A stretch of 64,000 nucleotides of DNA, taken from assembly GCF_013363995.1 (NCBI RefSeq), contig NZ_JABWGO010000001.1, positions 1,435,222 to 1,499,221 of the forward strand. The letters are read 5' to 3'. The stretch's first letter is position 1. Each line of letters opens with the position of its first letter. This DNA is from Nonomuraea rhodomycinica. Lineage in GTDB: Bacteria; Actinomycetota; Actinomycetes; Streptosporangiales; Streptosporangiaceae. Shown here in pieces: positions 8,549 through 17,575 of this stretch. A program made the position numbers and the translations under genes. The notes beneath the pieces are model-generated. The model was not told the DNA's origin, searched no databases, and saw only the letters and a list, made by a program, of their open reading frames with translations.

Positions 8549-8689
8549 GGCGGTCGGGAGAGGAGGTGCGTCGTGCCGCGTCCTCCGCGCGTCCCTCGCG
8601 GTCCCGTCCGCGGTGATCCCGCTGGTGACGCGCGGCCCGGGCGAGGTGGCCGGGCGTCCCGGCGGAGTCGTCCCTCCCGCATGGCGCCT

Positions 8690-8706
8690 ATTCCGTATCG
8701 CAGAAT
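8690..8706. promoter_or_regulatory. Operator candidate, site D of the RTTCCR-N5-YRGAAY family
   Basis: ATTCCG-TATCG-CAGAAT, arms matching at 5 of 6 positions, in the middle of the GH4/glcD divergent region. It resembles site A (ATTCCG-TATGG) including downstream bases (TTCTGAATTG follows both), suggesting duplication of a longer regulatory block. Confidence 0.55.
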
Positions 8707-8796
8707 GCAGTTCTGAATTGGGAATAGGACACCATCCCGGCATGCGGCTGTCAACCCTCCGGCCCGCCCGGGGCGCGCAACAGCACGGTGATCGGC

Positions 8797-8813
8797 GTTC
8801 CATATAATGGAAC
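8797..8813. promoter_or_regulatory. Operator candidate, site E (perfect palindrome)
   Basis: GTTCCA-TATAA-TGGAAC, a perfect inverted repeat about 40 bp upstream of the glcD-like start. A degenerate further copy (AGACCG-CTATA-CAGAAT, 8817-8833) follows at once, so tandem regulator binding over this promoter is plausible. Confidence 0.6.
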
Positions 8814-8851
8814 AGTAGACCGCTATACAGAATGCTGTTAGGTTGCGGTCC

Positions 8852-10261
8852 ATGCCCGTGAAGACCACCGCGACCGGGAAGCCGCTGGACGCCGCCACGC
8901 TGCGCGAGCTGCGCGCGATCGTCGGCGCCGAGCACGTACGGCACGCCGACGGCGACGTGACCCCCTACGCCCGGGACGCCACTCCCCTGTTCCGCGCCCG
9001 GCCCGGCGCCGTCGTCCACCCGGCCTCCACCGAGGAGGTCGCGGCCGTGCTCAAGCTGGCCGCCGCGCGGGGCGTCCCCGTCGTCCCCCGCGGCGCCGGC
9101 TCCAACCTGTGCTCGGCCACCGTCCCCCTGGAGGGCGGCATCGTGCTGGTCCTGACCAGGCTCGACCGCGTCCTGGAGATCAGCGCCGAGGAACTGCTCG
9201 CCGTCTGCCAGCCCGGCGTCACCTCCGCCGCGCTCGCCGACGCCGCCGCCGCCCACGGCCTGCTCTACGCGCCCGACCCCGGCAGCAGGAGCGTGGCCAC
9301 CATCGGCGGCACCGTCGCCACCTGCGCCGGCGGGCTGCGCGGTCTCAAGTACGGCGTGACCCGCAACTACGTGCTGGGCCTGGAGGCGGTGCTCGGCACC
9401 GGCGAGGTCGTCCGCACCGGCGGCCGGCTCTGGAAGGACGTCGCCGGCTACGACCTGACCCGGCTGCTCACCGGCTCCGAGGGCACCCTCGGGGTGATCA
9501 CCGAGGTCACGCTGGCCCTGCTGCCCGCCCCCGAGAGCGCCGGCAACGGCCTGGCCTACTTCCCCACCCTGGCCGACGCCGGACGGGCCGTGACCCGCGT
9601 CATCGCCGCCGGCATCGTCCCGGCCACCCTGGAGTTCCTCGACGCCCGCTGCGTCGACGCGGTCGAGCGGCACGCCCGGCTCGGGCTCAGGAGCGACGCC
9701 GGAGCGCTGCTCATCTTCGGCGACGACGGCGAGCCCGCGGCCGTCGCCCACCGGCTCGACCGCATGGCCGGGCTGTGCCGCGACACCGGCGCGATCGAGG
9801 TGTCGGTGGCCGGCCACGCCGCCGAGTCGGAGGCCCTGCTGGCCGCCCGCCGCTGCACGCTGCCCGCGCTGTCACGGCTCGGCACGATCACCATCCTGGA
9901 GGACGTCGGCGTGCCCCGTCCCCGGATCGCCGAGATGGTCGGCCACATCGAGGACATCGCCGAGCGGCACGACGTCACGATCGCCACGTTCGGGCACGCC
10001 GGCGACGGCAACCTGCACCCGACGTGCGTCATCGACAAGGGCGACGACGAGGCGGCCGAGCGGGCGCACCGCGCCTTCGGCGAGATCTTCCGGACGGCGA
10101 TGCGGCTCGGCGGCACCATCACCGGAGAGCACGGCGTCGGCGCCGCCAAGCTCCCCTATCTGACCGAGCGGCTCGGCGCCGCCCAGGTCGAGCTGCAGCG
10201 CCGGATCAAGGCCGCCTTCGACCCGGCGGGCATCCTCAACCCCGGAAAGGCAGGCTCATGA
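8852..10261 (+). CDS. FAD-linked 2-hydroxy-acid oxidase (GlcD-like)
   Basis: A 469-residue FAD-binding_4/FAD-oxidase_C protein of the glycolate/D-lactate dehydrogenase family. The FAD-binding segment VVPRGAGSNL is near residue 80. The C-terminal GHAGDGNLHP and TGEHGVG motifs are those of GlcD. ATG 8852 is preferred over an in-frame TTG at 8843 because alignment with family N-termini begins near MPVKTT; the ribosome site is weak either way. The stop overlaps the GlcF-like start (ATGA, 10258-10261), so the two subunits are made together. It probably feeds electrons from glycolate, lactate or a related 2-hydroxy acid to the respiratory chain. Confidence 0.87.
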   Translation: MPVKTTATGKPLDAATLRELRAIVGAEHVRHADGDVTPYARDATPLFRARPGAVVHPASTEEVAAVLKLAAARGVPVVPRGAGSNLCSATVPLEGGIVLVLTRLDRVLEISAEELLAVCQPGVTSAALADAAAAHGLLYAPDPGSRSVATIGGTVATCAGGLRGLKYGVTRNYVLGLEAVLGTGEVVRTGGRLWKDVAGYDLTRLLTGSEGTLGVITEVTLALLPAPESAGNGLAYFPTLADAGRAVTRVIAAGIVPATLEFLDARCVDAVERHARLGLRSDAGALLIFGDDGEPAAVAHRLDRMAGLCRDTGAIEVSVAGHAAESEALLAARRCTLPALSRLGTITILEDVGVPRPRIAEMVGHIEDIAERHDVTIATFGHAGDGNLHPTCVIDKGDDEAAERAHRAFGEIFRTAMRLGGTITGEHGVGAAKLPYLTERLGAAQVELQRRIKAAFDPAGILNPGKAGS

Positions 10262-11373
10262 CCGGCTTCACCCCCGACCTGCTCAACCGCTGCATCGCCT
10301 GCGGCTTCTGCCTGCCGGCCTGCCCCACGTACGCGCTGACCAAGGACGAGACGTCCTCGCCGCGCGGCCGCATCGACCTCATGCGCGCCCTCGACGAGGG
10401 CACCCTGCCCCTCGACGACCCGCGGGTGCGCGAGGAGGCGTCCTTCTGCCTCGGCTGCCGGGCGTGCGAGACGGTCTGCCCGGCCGGCGTGCGGTACGGG
10501 GACCTGCTGGAGGAGTGGCGCGACCAGCAGTGGCAGGGCAGCGGCCGGCCGCTGGTGGCCCGGCTGCTGATGATCCTGGTCGACGCCCGCTGGCGCGTGC
10601 GGCTCCTCGGGCTGCCGCGCCGCCACGCCCGCACCCGGGGCGGGCCGCAGGGTCCGTCGCTGATGCTGGGCTGCTTCGAACGCGCGCTGTTCCCCAGGGT
10701 GAGCCGGGCGGCCCGGCGGCTGTTCCCCGAGCTGGCCGCCCCGGCGGCGCAGGGCTGCTGCGGCGCCCTGCACGCCCACAACGGCGACTCGGCCCGGGGC
10801 CGCCGGATGGCCGAGGAGCTGGGCCGCCGGCTGCCGGGCACGATCGTGACCACCTCGGGCGGCTGCGCGGCCCACCTGTCGTCGGTCCTCGGCCGCGACC
10901 GGGTCAAGGAGCTGTCGCAGTACGCGTACGAGCGCGACGGGCTCGACGGGACGGCCGGGGAGGAACCCTCGCGGCCCGCCACGCGCACGCCGCCCGGCGG
11001 GGACCCGGGGGAAGCGGCCGACCGGCCGCGCATCGCCCTCCAGGACTCCTGCCACCTGCGCAACGGCCTGGGCGTCTGGCGCGAGCCGCGGGCGGTGCTG
11101 GAGCGGATCGGCACGTACGTGGAGCTGCCGTCGGCCGGCGCGTGCTGCGGCGCGGCCGGCACCTACGCCCTGGTCCGGCCCCGCGACAGCCGGCGCGTCC
11201 TGGACGCCAAGCTGGACGAGATCGAGGCGGCCGGGGTGGACTACGTGGCCGTGGTCAACCCCGGCTGCTACCGCCAGCTCGACCAGGGCCTGCGGCGCAG
11301 GAGGTCACGGGCGCGCGCCGTGCACCTGGCCGAGCTGCTGGCCGGGGAGCGCCCGCGCCGCCGCGAGCGCTGA
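10258..11373 (+). CDS. Iron-sulfur subunit of a 2-hydroxy-acid oxidase (GlcF-like)
   Basis: A 371-residue heterodisulfide-reductase-type protein. Two 4Fe-4S clusters are visible near the N-terminus: CIACGFCLPACP and CLGCRACETVCP. Two CCG-type domains follow, with QGCCGALHAHNG and GACCGAAGTYAL. A low-complexity acidic/proline stretch (around residues 230-260) separates the CCG domains. It forms the electron-transfer subunit with the GlcD-like protein through a 4-nt gene overlap. It is convergent with the next gene across only 12 bp, so no room is left for a separate terminator. Confidence 0.87.
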   Translation: MTGFTPDLLNRCIACGFCLPACPTYALTKDETSSPRGRIDLMRALDEGTLPLDDPRVREEASFCLGCRACETVCPAGVRYGDLLEEWRDQQWQGSGRPLVARLLMILVDARWRVRLLGLPRRHARTRGGPQGPSLMLGCFERALFPRVSRAARRLFPELAAPAAQGCCGALHAHNGDSARGRRMAEELGRRLPGTIVTTSGGCAAHLSSVLGRDRVKELSQYAYERDGLDGTAGEEPSRPATRTPPGGDPGEAADRPRIALQDSCHLRNGLGVWREPRAVLERIGTYVELPSAGACCGAAGTYALVRPRDSRRVLDAKLDEIEAAGVDYVAVVNPGCYRQLDQGLRRRRSRARAVHLAELLAGERPRRRER

Positions 11374-11385
11374 CCCCCGCCCGGG

Positions 11386-12908
<1,523 letters not shown>

Positions 12909-12928
12909 TCACGACGTCCCGGACGGGT

Positions 12929-13948
12929 TCAGAAGTTGGCGATGGTGCCGCCGCGAGAGACCCAGCCGGGCCTCCACCCGCCGTCCGCCCCCTGCCACGT
13001 GTGCCACACGGCCGAGTCGAAGCCGAGGTAGAAGGCCTCCAGCCGGCCGTCGGCGCTGCGACCCAGAACCGGGTCACCGGCCGCCTGCCCGCCGAGTGAC
13101 CTCCACGTGCCCCAGGCGCCGTCGGTCTTGGAGATCTCCCACACGGCGGAGTCGGCGCCACGGGCCAGGACGACGAGGCGACCCCAGTGGTCCTGGAGGA
13201 CCGCCGGGACGCCGAGGACGTCCCCGCCGAGACTCTGCCATTCGCCCCAGCCGCCGTCGGGGCTGGTCTGCCTGATGTGCCACAACGGGTTGAGCATGTC
13301 GTCGGAGCGGTGCGCGAACACCTCCAGGCATCCCTCGGCGTCCCGGAACACCGCCGGACCGGCGGCCAGGACGCCGCCGAGGCTCTGCCATTCGCCCCAG
13401 CCGCCGTTGGCGTTGCTCTGTCCCAGGTGCCACAGGGCGTCGTCGGCCCACCGGACGAACACCTGCAGCCGCCCGTCGGCGTCCTGGAACACCGCCGGGT
13501 CGCTGAGCAGCCGGCCGCCGAGGTCCTTCCACCCGCCCCATTCGCCGTCCGGGCTGGTCTGCCAGATGTACTGAAGGGTGTTGTCGGCTCCGCGCACGAA
13601 CGCGGCCAGCTGTCCCTGCGCGTTCTGGAACACCGCGACCTCGCCGCCGAGAGACTTGCCGCCGAGGTCGTCCCACCCGCTCCATCCGCCCGTGCCGGTC
13701 TGCCGGATGTGGCGGACGCCGCTGTCGATGCCCGGCGCGAACACCTCCAGGCGCGCCTGGCCGTCGCGGAAGACGGTCGGGGCCGTGACGATCATGCCGC
13801 CGAGGCTCTCCCACTGGCTCCAGTCGCCGTTGGGGCTGGTCTGCCAGATGTGTTGCAGCGTGCTGTCGACGCCTCGGGCGAACGCCTCCAGGCGCCCATC
13901 GGCGTCGAGCGCGACGTGGATGCTGGCGAGTGTGGGATCCAGAGGCAT
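12929..13948 (-). CDS. DUF346 seven-repeat beta-propeller, PLL-lectin-like
   Basis: A 339-residue protein made almost wholly of seven repeats of about 47 residues. Each repeat carries a D(G/A)RLEVFARG-type strand, an HIWQTSP turn and a closing W-x2-W-x-SLGG. This is the DUF346 repeat; in Photorhabdus PLL-type lectins seven such repeats form a seven-bladed propeller that binds sugars between blades. ATG 13948 is chosen because a GGAGGG site lies 5 nt upstream; a longer frame from 13993 has none. There is no signal peptide. It is divergent from a one-TM protein of unknown function (14204), perhaps a partner. Ligand and location are unknown. Confidence 0.8.
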   Translation of the reverse strand: MPLDPTLASIHVALDADGRLEAFARGVDSTLQHIWQTSPNGDWSQWESLGGMIVTAPTVFRDGQARLEVFAPGIDSGVRHIRQTGTGGWSGWDDLGGKSLGGEVAVFQNAQGQLAAFVRGADNTLQYIWQTSPDGEWGGWKDLGGRLLSDPAVFQDADGRLQVFVRWADDALWHLGQSNANGGWGEWQSLGGVLAAGPAVFRDAEGCLEVFAHRSDDMLNPLWHIRQTSPDGGWGEWQSLGGDVLGVPAVLQDHWGRLVVLARGADSAVWEISKTDGAWGTWRSLGGQAAGDPVLGRSADGRLEAFYLGFDSAVWHTWQGADGGWRPGWVSRGGTIANF

Positions 13949-14203
13949 GGCGCCCTCCTGACGAAAAGGAGTCGATTGACGATGAAAAGCCAATCACGCC
14001 GACTTCCATGAATCCGGGAGGCACAGCGGGTGGAATCGGTCACGACATCACCATGGCCAATCACCGCCACGAAAAGGAAGATCTTGCCGAAACAGGCAGA
14101 AGCCGTCCGGGGCGAACCGGCCCCGAGCCGGACCGCGCTGATAGTTTCGGCGCACATGGCGGCCGGGCTCGGCCGAAGGAAATCATGACTGGAGGAGTTC
14201 ATC

Positions 14204-14995
14204 ATGGGCTGGCTGGACACTGCTCTCTCCGTCGCCACGACGATCGGCAAGATCGCGGGGACGATCCAGGGCCGCGACGGGTTCGCGCATTTCGGCCCGA
14301 CCGGCACCGGAGCCAACCAGAAGATCGGCCAGGTGATTTTCTGGCAGGACGAGAACAGCCACATCTGGGCGGTCAATCAATCATTCGAGGACGGGGTCGG
14401 CCTTTACTTCCCGCCCGCCATGGGCGACAAACTCAAAGGATCGAGCATCCTCATCCCGAAGCTGGAGAAGTTCGACGTCACATTGGCGTTCAACGCATAT
14501 TCACTGGCGGACGTGGACCAATTCGTCATCACTCCGTGGAAGCACAATGATTCCGCGGAGGCCGGCAACGAGGAGGAAGACGTCGTCATTCAGGCGCAGG
14601 CCGACAACCAGCCCAACAACGTGGAGTTCGAGCTCGGTCCCTTCATGCGCGTCCGGGTGAACGGGTCGGACCGGGTGGCGATCGTCACCGTCGTCGGCGG
14701 CCTGATCCTGACGGGGATCGTGCTGCTGTCCCTCAGGGGGGCGGGGATCACCCAGGCCCAGGTGTCCAACCTCCGCCGCCTCCTCCCCGCGACGGCCAAC
14801 GGGGACCAGTCGAGCATGACGGTTCCCATTCCGGCCGGCGTCGACGTGAGCGCGGGCGTGTCCTCGATCTACGTCACCGCGTCCGTCCAGAACCTGCAGC
14901 CGCTCGTGCAGAAGTTCGCGCGGGAGAACGCGGGACTGCTGCGGCCGCTCACCGAGGAGGACCACGCGAGGATCGCCGCCTGCGCGGCGCCGTGA
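14204..14995 (+). CDS. Unknown protein with one membrane-spanning segment
   Basis: A 263-residue protein I do not recognise. A strong GGAGGAG ribosome site precedes the ATG. Residues 1-20 are amphipathic (GWLDTALSVATTIGKIAG). Residues 20-145 look like a soluble beta-rich domain rich in Asn, Gln and Asp. One hydrophobic helix lies at about 163-181 (VAIVTVVGGLILTGIVLLS). The remaining ~80 residues end with ENAGLLRPLTEEDHARIAA. The third-codon GC is visibly lower than in neighbours, with many AAT/TCA/TTC codons, which hints at foreign origin. The divergent DUF346 lectin-like gene is the only functional clue. Confidence 0.7.
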   Translation: MGWLDTALSVATTIGKIAGTIQGRDGFAHFGPTGTGANQKIGQVIFWQDENSHIWAVNQSFEDGVGLYFPPAMGDKLKGSSILIPKLEKFDVTLAFNAYSLADVDQFVITPWKHNDSAEAGNEEEDVVIQAQADNQPNNVEFELGPFMRVRVNGSDRVAIVTVVGGLILTGIVLLSLRGAGITQAQVSNLRRLLPATANGDQSSMTVPIPAGVDVSAGVSSIYVTASVQNLQPLVQKFARENAGLLRPLTEEDHARIAACAAP

Positions 14996-15025
14996 CGACC
15001 GGCGCCGCAGGGCTGCCGGCCCCGC

Positions 15026-15297
15026 TCAGTCGATGACCGCGGTGGCCTCGATCTCAACCAGGTGCTCGGGGACGTCCAGCGCCGCGACGCCCAGCAGCGT
15101 GGCCGGCGGCACCGGGGTGACCCCCAGCTTCGCCGCCCCCGCAGGGCGGTGGCGAAGCTGAGGTGGCACTGCTCACCTGGGCGGCCAGGTCGCCGGCGCC
15201 GACCGTGACCCCGTCGGCGTCCCAGGCGACCTGCCCGGCGACGAAGACCGGTTTCGACCCCGTCGCGATCGACACCTGCCGGTAGGCGTCGAGCTTC
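15026..15297 (-). pseudogene. RidA-family (YjgF/YER057c) remnant
   Basis: Minus-strand coding traces of a RidA-family deaminase are recognisable but broken. KLDAYRQVSIATGSKPVF...GDLAAQ (about 15297-15180) is the family N-terminal half. A 1-nt deletion in the expected GTGGAGCAG then shifts the frame, so EQCHLSFATAL is read in another phase. A deletion of about 30 codons joins this to KLGVTPVPPATLLGVAALD...TAVID and the stop at 15026-15028. The start is missing at the junction with the HxlR remnant. It cannot make a working protein. Confidence 0.75.
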
Positions 15298-15460
15298 AGC
15301 GAGCTGCGCGACGAGATCGACGGCATCAGCCACAAGATGCTCACCCAGAACCCGCGCATGCTGGAGCGCAACGGCCTGGTGGAGCGGACCGTGCCGCCCC
15401 GGCGTGGACTGCACCCTGACCGAACCGGCGAGCGGGCCACCCAGCCGACCGACTCGACAC
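15292..15460 (+). pseudogene. HxlR-family regulator remnant
   Basis: The plus strand encodes FSELRDEIDGISHKMLTQ...MLERNGLVERTV, the winged-helix core of an HxlR regulator. A frame change at about 15400 follows, after which VDCTLTEPASG continues in another phase. The first ~35 residues of the family are absent: the fragment starts where the oppositely oriented RidA remnant ends. A once divergent ridA/hxlR pair has apparently lost its whole promoter and both 5' ends. Confidence 0.7.
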
Positions 15461-15519
15461 CGGCCTGCACCGGCATAGGCGCGCCGGTGGCCGATCAGGC
15501 GACGGCGACACGTCCGGGC

Positions 15520-15997
15520 AGCCGCTCGCTGCCTGGTCGCCGCCGCACTGGTGGTGGCGCTGGTCCGCGACCCGCAGCGGGCGGCCGCAGGACAAGGCGC
15601 ACGTCCCGGTTCGCCGTATCGCACCCCGGTGCTGTGGCGCATCCACGCCGCCAGCTCCCTGCTGATCGTGCCGCAGTTCACCGTGGCCACCTTCGCGCTG
15701 GTGTTCCTGGTGGACGCCCAGCACTTCGACCCCGTCACCGCCGGACGCCTGCTGGCCGCCGGGCAGGTCGGCGGAGCCGCCATCCGCCTGGCGGCCGGCT
15801 GGTGGGCGGATCGGGTCGGCTCACGGCTCCGTCAGCCCCAACGGCCTGGCCTTCGCCGCCGTGGCCGAACATGCCGGACGCGCCTGGTCCGGGCGCGCGC
15901 TGGGCATTCAGAACACCGCCCAGAACGCCGTCGCCTCGGCCACCCCGCCGATCCTGGGCGCCCTGATCGCGAGCGTCGGCTACGGCCCCGCGTTCAC
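15520..15997 (+). pseudogene. MFS transporter remnant in two pieces
   Basis: The first piece, about 15520-15835, encodes LVAAALVVALVRDPQR...LWRIHAASSLLIVPQF...GWWADRVGSRL, the middle of a major-facilitator transporter. A deletion of roughly 100 or more codons with a frame change leads directly to the second piece, SPNGLAFAAVAEHAGRAWSG...ATPPILGALIASVGYGPAF (about 15838-15997), the family C-terminal part. The second piece then runs in frame into an HbpS/GlcG-type domain. The start codon and most membrane helices are missing. Confidence 0.7.
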
Positions 15998-16400
15998 CGC
16001 GATCCTGACCAACCAGGCCGCCCGCGCCGTCATCGAGGCCGCCATCGCCGCCGCCGAGGTCACCGACCAGCGTTACTCCGTCGCGGTGGTGGACGCCGCC
16101 GGGCACCTGAACGCCTTCGCCCGCATGGACGGCGCTCCGCACATCACCATCCAGGTCACTACCGACAAGGCCTGCACCGCCGCCGGATTCGGCATGACCA
16201 CCCAGGCCTGGCACGACTTCATCAAGGACGACGCCCCGCTGGCCACAGGCGTCCCCGCCCAGATCGACCGGATCGTCACCTTCGGCGGCGGCATCCCCAT
16301 CACCGCGGGCGGCCACCCGATCGGTGGCATCGGGGTCTGCGGCGGCCACTGGAGCGACGACATCAGAATCGCCGAAGCGGGCCTGGCCGCCATCGCCTAA
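15861..16400 (+). CDS. Chimeric ORF: MFS C-terminal fragment fused to an HbpS/GlcG-type domain
   Basis: An intact 179-residue frame from GTG 15861. Residues 1-46 are the tail of the broken MFS transporter. From about residue 47 the sequence is a nearly complete HbpS/GlcG (DUF336) domain: AVIEAAIAAAEV, SVAVVDAAGHLNAFARMDGAP, DKACTAAGFG and GGHPIGGIGVCGG. DUF336 proteins bind haem or small acids, and some sit beside glycolate-oxidase genes. No convincing ribosome site precedes 15861, so the domain may be untranslated debris, or translated from an internal start. The fusion joint at about 15997 has no linker, pointing to a deletion rather than a designed protein. Confidence 0.45.
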   Translation: MAEHAGRAWSGRALGIQNTAQNAVASATPPILGALIASVGYGPAFTAILTNQAARAVIEAAIAAAEVTDQRYSVAVVDAAGHLNAFARMDGAPHITIQVTTDKACTAAGFGMTTQAWHDFIKDDAPLATGVPAQIDRIVTFGGGIPITAGGHPIGGIGVCGGHWSDDIRIAEAGLAAIA

Positions 16401-16606
16401 CCCCTGGCAGGCGACCACCACGACAGGGCGACCGTCGGGACCGACGAAAAGCAGCTGTACGTCTTCGGACGTCCGCAGGGAGCCGTCGAGCGGGACCGAG
16501 CCGCGACCCGCCCGCCTCGCTTCCGCGCAAAACCGCAGGTAGCCTGGCCCGCACAACCCCCTGGCCACACCTCCGCCCCCACCGGACGTACCCCATGGAG
16601 ATGTGT

Positions 16607-17497
16607 GTGTTCACGACAATCAGGAAGCGAGCCGCGCTGCTCGCCACGGGCATGGCCGCCGGGATCGCCCTGATCTCTGCCGGTACGGCCGCCGCCACGA
16701 CCCCCCTCCAGGGGACGCCCCAGGCCGCCGGGGCGGGCGCCGACCACGCCGCCATCATCGGCGGGCGAACGGCGAGCGAGACCTACTCGTTCATGGTCTC
16801 CCTCCGGCTGCCGTCGCTGCCCGCGCACCACTGCGGCGGCTCGCTCGTCTCCCCCGACTGGGTCGTCACCGCCGCCCACTGCGAAGGCCTGCTGAAGCCC
16901 GGCAAGACCCGGGTGCGCGTCGGGTCCCTCGACCGCGACGAGGGCGGCTCCGTCGCCGGCGTCGAGCGCGTCATCACCTACCCCCACCGCTACGATCCCC
17001 GCCTCGGCAGGGTCCCCGAGGGAGATCTCGCGCTGGTCAAGCTCGACCGGCGAGTCCCCCAGACGCCCGTCCCCATCGCCGACGGCCCCGGCCGGGTGGG
17101 CGAGCCGACCCGCGTCATCGGCTGGGGCATGACCTGCGACTACCGCCGGACCTGCGGAGGAGGCCCTCAGCAGCTGCGGGAGCTCGACACCGTACGCCTG
17201 GCCGACCAGCGGTGCACGTCCCTCGACCACGGCACCGAGGTCTGCACCGGCGCGCTCTCCGGCGCGGCGGCCAACGCCTGCAACGGCGACTCGGGCGGTC
17301 CGCAGGTCCGGCGCGTGGCCGGCCGGTGGGAGCTGATCGGCGCCACCTCGCGCGACGGCGACGACGAGGACCAGCGCTCCGGAGGCGCCGCCGGCTGCGC
17401 CACCACGCCCGACGGCAGGCCGGGAGCCGGCATCTGGACCGACGTCACCCACTACCGGTCGTGGATCGCGGACGTCATCGGGCAGGACGGCCGGTGA
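16607..17497 (+). CDS. Secreted trypsin-fold (S1) serine protease
   Basis: A 296-residue S1-family protease with a Sec signal peptide (KR...LLATGMAAGIALISAGTAAA, about 1-32). GTG 16607 is chosen because GGAGA lies 5 nt upstream; in-frame ATGs at 16595 and 16601 are alternatives. The mature enzyme likely begins at IIGG. The triad is visible: His in TAAHC, Asp in GDLALVKLD, Ser in CNGDSGGP. Six positions before the serine, where trypsin has Asp189, this protein has Asn (NACNGDSGGP), so Arg/Lys specificity is doubtful. Six cysteines or more suggest disulfides. It stands alone, downstream of the gene graveyard. Confidence 0.87.
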   Translation: MFTTIRKRAALLATGMAAGIALISAGTAAATTPLQGTPQAAGAGADHAAIIGGRTASETYSFMVSLRLPSLPAHHCGGSLVSPDWVVTAAHCEGLLKPGKTRVRVGSLDRDEGGSVAGVERVITYPHRYDPRLGRVPEGDLALVKLDRRVPQTPVPIADGPGRVGEPTRVIGWGMTCDYRRTCGGGPQQLRELDTVRLADQRCTSLDHGTEVCTGALSGAAANACNGDSGGPQVRRVAGRWELIGATSRDGDDEDQRSGGAAGCATTPDGRPGAGIWTDVTHYRSWIADVIGQDGR

Positions 17498-17538
17498 GGA
17501 GCGTCGTGGCCGGCGGTCCGCACGGAACCGTGAGGCAG

Positions 17539-17575
17539 TTGAGGTTCGCACCGTCGTGCGCCCTATGCTCCTCGC
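17539..17575 (+). promoter_or_regulatory. Leaderless-type promoter of the phosphotransferase gene
   Basis: TTGAGG (17539-17544) and TATGCT (17564-17569), 19 bp apart. The -10 ends only 6 nt before ATG 17576, and no ribosome site is present, so transcription would begin at or next to the start codon. Confidence 0.5.

Noticed and set aside
16401..16594. Minus-strand protein-like stretch (SEDVQLLFVGPDGRPVVVV)
   Set aside because: Protein-like but no start, stop or family; kept as possible further debris of the graveyard, not annotated.
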